Positions 6,560 through 10,092 of a stretch of 10,092 nt of DNA are shown piece by piece (the stretch's first letter is position 1; each line of letters begins with the position of its first letter). The position numbers and the translations under genes were made by a program. The notes below the pieces were generated by a model. That model ran no database searches and was not told where the DNA came from. It saw only the letters and a list, made by a program, of their open reading frames with translations. This DNA is from Thermoleophilia bacterium (GTDB lineage Bacteria > Actinomycetota > Thermoleophilia > Gaiellales > Gaiellaceae): the NCBI GenBank assembly GCA_029858755.1, contig JAOUEK010000030.1, positions 1-10,092 on the forward strand. The letters are read 5' to 3'.

Positions 6560-7705
6560 ATGAGTCACACCCGGATCAGCTTCGCCGCCATCGTCGCAGC
6601 GGTGATCGCCGCCGTCCTCGTCCCCGGCGCATCGGCGCTGGACATCAACGAGGACAAGCAGCCGCCGGACGCAGAGGTGAACACGCCCTACGTGTTCGAG
6701 TTCGAGGGCGAGGAGGGCTGCCTCCAGTCGTACTACACGACGCTGTCGTCCGGCACGCTGCCTCCGGGGCTCGAGCTGACGAGGGACCTGAAGCTCGTGG
6801 GCACGCCAAGCACGGCGGGACACTACGTCTTCTACGTGCAGCTCGCCGATGAGGGCTGCCCCCAGAAGTCGCAGCCGTCGCAGGGCCGCTTCGAGCTGAC
6901 CGTGCTGCCGGACCTCGCGGTCGCGACGGAGGCGCTGCCACCCGCGACGCCCGGCGTGCCCTACTCGTTCCAGCTCGAGCACGCGGGCTTCGAGGGCGGC
7001 TGGGACGCGCCCCGGTGGAGGATCGCCGCGGGCGCCCTGCCCGCCGGCCTGACCTTCACTTCCGAGGGGTTGATCAGCGGAACGCCGACCGCGCCCAGTG
7101 TCAGCCAGGTGACGATCCGCGTCGAGGAGCCGTTCCGCCGCTCCGGTGAGCGGACCTTCGCGTTCACGGTCGCCGCGGCGCTCGTCGCGACCGCGCCGGA
7201 GCCGCGACCCGCCGAGGTGGGCGTGCCCTTCACCCTGCGCCTCGTGCACGAGGGCGGCGTCGACCCCGTCGCGTGGTCGACCCCGACCACGCCCTTGCCG
7301 CCCGGGCTCGCGCTCGACGCCGCGACCGGCACGGTGCGCGGCACGCCGAAGCGGGCGGGCACCTACGAGGTCGCGTTCCAGGTCACCGACGCGGCCGGAA
7401 CGACGGCGCTCGCCAGCGCGCGGCTCTCGGTGGCGGCGCGCTTGCGCATCACGACCCGAGGCGTCGTCCCCATCCCCCGCGGCAAGCGCGTGAATCGCGA
7501 GCTCGGAACGCGAGGTGGCGTGACGCAGCCCAGGCTCGGCTGGAAGGTCGTGCAGGGACGGTTCCCGATCGGCATCCGCCTCGACCGGCGCACGGGCGCC
7601 CTCGTCGGCCTCACCAACAAGCGCGGCCGGTACCCCATCACGATTCGCGCCCGCGACCGCCTCGGCGTGGAGGCGACGTCCCGTATCGTGATCAGCCTGC
7701 GATGA
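6560..7705 (+). CDS. Secreted protein with four tandem putative-Ig (He_PIG-like) domains
   Basis: The 381-residue protein has a Sec-type signal peptide: basic start, hydrophobic stretch of about residues 8-22, likely cut after ASA at 24-26. Four beta-sandwich repeats of about 90 residues follow. Each carries the He_PIG signature, a proline-glycine turn then a G-T-P-like turn: LPPGLEL with VGTPSTAG (67-87), LPAGLTF with ISGTPTAP (160-179), LPPGLALD with VRGTPKRAG (246-267) and FPIGIRLD with VGLTNKRG (335-356). Domain 1 holds the mature protein's only two cysteines (54 and 100), a possible disulfide. No transmembrane anchor, LPXTG motif or lipobox is seen, so it is probably released or held non-covalently at the wall. 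He_PIG repeats usually mediate adhesion or carbohydrate contact; the ligand here is unknown. Domain 1 is acidic and domain 4 strongly basic. The stop overlaps the next start as ATGA, suggesting translational coupling. Confidence 0.9.
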   Translation: MSHTRISFAAIVAAVIAAVLVPGASALDINEDKQPPDAEVNTPYVFEFEGEEGCLQSYYTTLSSGTLPPGLELTRDLKLVGTPSTAGHYVFYVQLADEGCPQKSQPSQGRFELTVLPDLAVATEALPPATPGVPYSFQLEHAGFEGGWDAPRWRIAAGALPAGLTFTSEGLISGTPTAPSVSQVTIRVEEPFRRSGERTFAFTVAAALVATAPEPRPAEVGVPFTLRLVHEGGVDPVAWSTPTTPLPPGLALDAATGTVRGTPKRAGTYEVAFQVTDAAGTTALASARLSVAARLRITTRGVVPIPRGKRVNRELGTRGGVTQPRLGWKVVQGRFPIGIRLDRRTGALVGLTNKRGRYPITIRARDRLGVEATSRIVISLR

Positions 7706-8292
7706 CCCCGAAAGCGCTCCACTTCACCGGCAACCCGGAGGCGGACGAGCTGATCGCCCGCGACCCCCTGGCGTTGCTGATCGGCTTCGCGATCGACCAG
7801 CAGGTGCCGGTGCAGACGGCCTTCAGCGGCCCGCTCAAGCTGCAGCAGCGGCTCGGCCGCCTGGACGCGGTCGCGATCGCGTCCATGGATCCCGATGCGC
7901 TGGAGGCCGCGTTCCAAGAGAAGCCGGCCGTGCACCGGTTCCCCGGCGCGATGGCGAAGCGGGTGCGGGAGCTCTGCGCCCTGGTCGCCTCCGAGTACGG
8001 GGGGCACGCCGACCGCCTGTGGAAGGAGGCCGCCGACGGCGACGAGCTGGAGCGGCGCATACGCGCGCTGCCGGGATACGGGGACATGAAGGTGATCGCG
8101 CTCGGCTCCGTGCTCGCCAAGCACTTCGGCGTCGAGGCGGCACGCCCACTCGTCCCGGCGCACCCCACGCTCGGTGACGTCGACTCGCCCGAGGCGCTCG
8201 AGGAGTACCAGGCGAAGAAGCGCGCCCACAAGGCGGAGCTCCGTGCCAGGGGCGCGAGCTCCCCGCAGTGGCGATCGAGCTCGACACGCTGA
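7702..8292 (+). CDS. HhH-GPD-type base-excision-repair-like protein
   Basis: This 196-residue all-helical protein resembles the short actinobacterial branch of the HhH-GPD DNA glycosylase superfamily. LIGFAIDQQVPVQTAFSGP (26-44) aligns with the helix that reads ILSQQ in classical members. ALPGYGDMKV (122-131) is the helix-hairpin-helix hairpin that grips DNA. Classical HhH-GPD enzymes have a catalytic Asp about 18 residues after the hairpin, and often a Cys-rich FeS loop. Here the region after the hairpin (AKHFGVEAARPLVPAHP) lacks the expected VDTH-like motif, and only Cys92 is present, so there is no FeS cluster. The substrate base and even catalytic activity are uncertain. The C-terminus (162-185) is a charged helix. 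The ATG lies in the ATGA overlap with the Ig gene. An upstream extension of the same frame to 7273 is a shadow of that gene. The PLD gene starts 25 bases before its end. Confidence 0.85.
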   Translation: MTPKALHFTGNPEADELIARDPLALLIGFAIDQQVPVQTAFSGPLKLQQRLGRLDAVAIASMDPDALEAAFQEKPAVHRFPGAMAKRVRELCALVASEYGGHADRLWKEAADGDELERRIRALPGYGDMKVIALGSVLAKHFGVEAARPLVPAHPTLGDVDSPEALEEYQAKKRAHKAELRARGASSPQWRSSSTR

Positions 8293-9329
8293 CCGACGGC
8301 GGCCAGTCGGCCTTCGACGTCGCCCGCGTCGTCGCCGGCTTCCTGGCCGCCGCGGAGCACTCCCTCGACCTCGCGCTCTACGACGTCCGCGTGGAGACCG
8401 AGGCGGGCGCGCTCGTGCTGGCGGCGCTGCTCGCGGCGCAGCAGCGCGGCGTCGCGGTGCGCATCCTCTACAACGTCGACCACCCCGGGCCGATCCCGGT
8501 GCCGCCGCCGCCGGAGATGGAGCCCGACGCGATCGAGGCGCTCCCGGTCGAGACGCGCGGCATCGCGGGAGGCGAGGCGCTGATGCACCACAAGTTCGTG
8601 GTGCGCGACGGCCGCGACGTGTGGACCGGATCGACCAACTGGACGGACGACTCGTGGACACGCCAGGAGAACGTGATCGTGCGCGTGCTCGGCTCCGAGC
8701 CGCTCGCCACGGCCTTCGGCCTCGCCTTCGACGAGCTCTGGGACAGCGGCGAGGTCGAGGGCACGGGCACGGTGGAGCCGCGCCCGGTGGACGTCGACGG
8801 GATCACCGTCCGCCCGTGGTTCACGCCGGGCTTCGGCGAGTCGCTGTCGCACCGGGTGGCGAAGTTCGCCGGGCGCGCGACGTCGCGCGTGCGGATCGCC
8901 TCGCCGGTGCTGACCGCGGGGCCCATCCTCGGCACGCTGGTCGAGGTCGTCAACGAGGGCCGCTGCTCGGTCACCGGCGTGATCGACGACGCGCAGGTCG
9001 ACGACGTCTTCCGCCAGTGGCAGCGCAACGAGGTGAGCGCCTGGAAGATCCCCCTGCTGCACACGATCCTCACCAAGGGCGCGTTCGCGGGCAAGGAGTC
9101 GACGCCGTGGCGTCCCGGCGCCGCGCAGGACTTCATGCACGCGAAGCTCGTCGTCGCCGATGACGTGGCGTTCGTGGGCAGCTTCAACTTCTCGCGCTCG
9201 GGCGAGGAGAACGCCGAGAACGTCCTGGAGATCCACGACGCGGCCGTGGCCGACCGGCTCGCCGTCTTCGTCGACGAGCTGCGGGCCCGCTATCCGCGGG
9301 CGACGCCGCCCGACGTGCGGGCCGCCTGA
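8268..9329 (+). CDS. Phospholipase D-superfamily protein with two HKD motifs
   Basis: The 353-residue product is a PLD-like phosphodiesterase with both catalytic halves on one chain. Motif 1 is HHKFVVRD (107-114, catalytic His107, Lys109, Asp114) followed by GSTNW with Asn124. Motif 2 is HAKLVVAD (291-298, His291, Lys293, Asp298) followed by GSFNFS with Asn307 and downstream Glu314/Glu317. Both sets are intact, so the enzyme should form the usual covalent phosphohistidine intermediate. Members of this superfamily act as phospholipases, cardiolipin synthases or DNA/RNA nucleases. No signal peptide or membrane helix is seen, so a cytoplasmic nuclease-like role is favoured over lipid synthesis, without proof. 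The proline-rich loop at 72-86 (PGPIPVPPPPEM) is a visible oddity. The GTG at 8268 lies inside the HhH-GPD gene (25-base overlap) with only a weak upstream GAG, indicating translational coupling. Its 3' end overlaps the convergent tryptophanase gene by 40 bases. Confidence 0.92.
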   Translation: MAIELDTLTDGGQSAFDVARVVAGFLAAAEHSLDLALYDVRVETEAGALVLAALLAAQQRGVAVRILYNVDHPGPIPVPPPPEMEPDAIEALPVETRGIAGGEALMHHKFVVRDGRDVWTGSTNWTDDSWTRQENVIVRVLGSEPLATAFGLAFDELWDSGEVEGTGTVEPRPVDVDGITVRPWFTPGFGESLSHRVAKFAGRATSRVRIASPVLTAGPILGTLVEVVNEGRCSVTGVIDDAQVDDVFRQWQRNEVSAWKIPLLHTILTKGAFAGKESTPWRPGAAQDFMHAKLVVADDVAFVGSFNFSRSGEENAENVLEIHDAAVADRLAVFVDELRARYPRATPPDVRAA

Positions 9330-10092
9330 GCGCCCCGCACACCCGCGCGGCCACCCCTGCGCGCAGGGAGCGGCGCGAAGCGGGCCGTGAAGTGCCGGAG
9401 CTGCGCGGGTTGCTCGACGATCCGCAGCCCACGGAGCTCGTCCGCCCGGTCGGCGACTGCCGTGCAGACCTCGATCACGTAGTCCATGTGGCTCTGCGTG
9501 TAGGTGCGGCGGGGAACGGCGAGTCGAACGAGGTCGAGAGCGGCCGGCTCCTCGCGGCCGTCGGGGCCGAGCCCGAACATCACGGTGCCGATCTCGCAGC
9601 CGCGCACGCCACCGACGTCGTAGAGCGCGACCGCGAGCGCCTGCCCCGGGTACTCGAGCGGCGGCACGTGCGGTAGCAGCGCCCGGGCGTCGAGGTAGAC
9701 GGCGTGACCGCCGACGGGCTGCACGATGGGGATCCCCGCACGGAGCACCCCTTCACCCAGGTACGCGGTCGAGCGGATCCGGTAGCGGAGGTAGTCGTGA
9801 TCGACCGCCTCGCGCAGCCCCTGGGCGATCGCCTCGAGATCGCGCCCGGCGAGCCCGCCGTACGTCGGGAACCCCTCCGTGAGCACGAGGAGGTTGCGAC
9901 AGCGCTCCGCCAGCCCGGCGTCGTTCGTCGCCAGCCAGCCGCCGATGTTCGCGAGCGGGTCCTTCTTCGCGCTGATCGTCATGCCGTCGGCCAGTGACGC
10001 CATCTCGCGCACGATGTCAGCGACGTCGCGGTCGCCCTGGCCCGGCTCCCGCTCGCGGACGAACCAGGCGTTCTCCGCGAAGCGGCAGGCGT
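9290..10092 (-). CDS. tnaA: Tryptophanase-like beta-eliminating lyase (C-terminal part; start lies beyond the window)
   Basis: The 266 visible residues are the C-terminal half of a PLP-dependent tryptophanase/tyrosine phenol-lyase. The open frame continues through the window edge with family sequence (CRFAENAWFVRERE), so the GTG at 10012 is internal. Motifs are ISAKKDPLANIGG (second Lys, codon 9964-9962, binds PLP), TEGFPTYGGLAGRD, VQPVGGHAVYLDA, VRLAVPRRTYTQSHMD and LRHFTARF. The Arg that contacts the phenol in tyrosine phenol-lyase (GMERG, Arg381) is Ile here (GCEIG, codon 9592-9590), as in E. coli tryptophanase (VEIG, Ile396). The likely reaction is therefore L-tryptophan to indole, pyruvate and ammonia, although related lyases exist. 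Family proteins end a few residues after FTAR(F/L). This one continues another 25 residues of Arg/Gly/Ala-rich sequence to a TAG at 9290-9292, overlapping the convergent PLD gene. Confidence 0.9.
   Translation of the reverse strand, partial: ACRFAENAWFVREREPGQGDRDVADIVREMASLADGMTISAKKDPLANIGGWLATNDAGLAERCRNLLVLTEGFPTYGGLAGRDLEAIAQGLREAVDHDYLRYRIRSTAYLGEGVLRAGIPIVQPVGGHAVYLDARALLPHVPPLEYPGQALAVALYDVGGVRGCEIGTVMFGLGPDGREEPAALDLVRLAVPRRTYTQSHMDYVIEVCTAVADRADELRGLRIVEQPAQLRHFTARFAPLPARRGGRAGVRGAQAARTSGGVARG
9355..9368. other. 14-base perfect palindrome at the tryptophanase/PLD junction
   Basis: CCCTGCGCGCAGGG reads the same on both strands and could fold as a 5-bp stem with a CGCG loop. It lies 26 bases after the PLD stop. 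On the other strand it falls exactly at the end of the conserved tryptophanase sequence. No T-run follows on either side, so if it is a transcription terminator for the convergent genes it is not a classical intrinsic one. Confidence 0.35.

Noticed and set aside
7273..7701. Upstream extension of the HhH-GPD frame.
   Set aside because: It overlaps Ig repeats 3 and 4 in a shadow frame. Family similarity begins only at the ATG at 7702.
8468..9187. Minus-strand open frame opposite the PLD gene.
   Set aside because: It is antisense to both intact HKD motifs, with no independent domain or start signal.

Overview
The window is GC-rich, densely packed bacterial DNA. Codon choice is strongly G/C-ending, several genes start with GTG, and two starts look leaderless. 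This fits a high-GC actinobacterium. The gene set (FeS-type photolyase-like protein, full-length Lhr helicase, actinobacterial-type HhH-GPD protein) would suit a Thermoleophilia/Solirubrobacter-like lineage, but that placement is inference. No mobile element, CRISPR array, tRNA or rRNA is visible. The window looks like a chromosomal core/accessory mix rather than an island.

Layout. (1) 1-5495, minus strand: a full-length Lhr-type ATP-dependent helicase gene, followed 27 bases later by a photolyase/cryptochrome-related gene whose 3' end leaves the window at base 1. (2) 5496-5755: a divergent intergenic region. It has a leaderless-type promoter at each end; between them are a pair of imperfect direct repeats about 94 bases apart and two perfect-stem inverted repeats. 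(3) 5756-9329, plus strand: an MBL-fold metallohydrolase, then after 66 bases a run of three overlapping genes. These are a secreted protein with four putative-Ig repeats, an HhH-GPD-type base-excision-like protein, and a two-HKD phospholipase-D-superfamily protein. (4) 9290-10092, minus strand: the C-terminal part of a tryptophanase-like PLP enzyme. It converges on, and overlaps, the PLD gene by 40 bases.

How the genes may work together. Four of the seven genes belong to families that process DNA or phosphodiesters: the photolyase relative, Lhr, the HhH-GPD protein and the PLD-superfamily protein. Lhr and the photolyase relative are probably one transcript. HhH-GPD and PLD are almost certainly co-translated. 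A DNA-damage-related neighbourhood is therefore a reasonable hypothesis. The tight coupling of a secreted, charge-polarised Ig-like protein to the two intracellular-looking enzymes is not explained by it. I found no clear novel defence or mobile system. The most unusual items are the structured divergent intergenic region, the Ig/HhH-GPD/PLD translational coupling, and the tnaA tail that runs past the family's normal C terminus.
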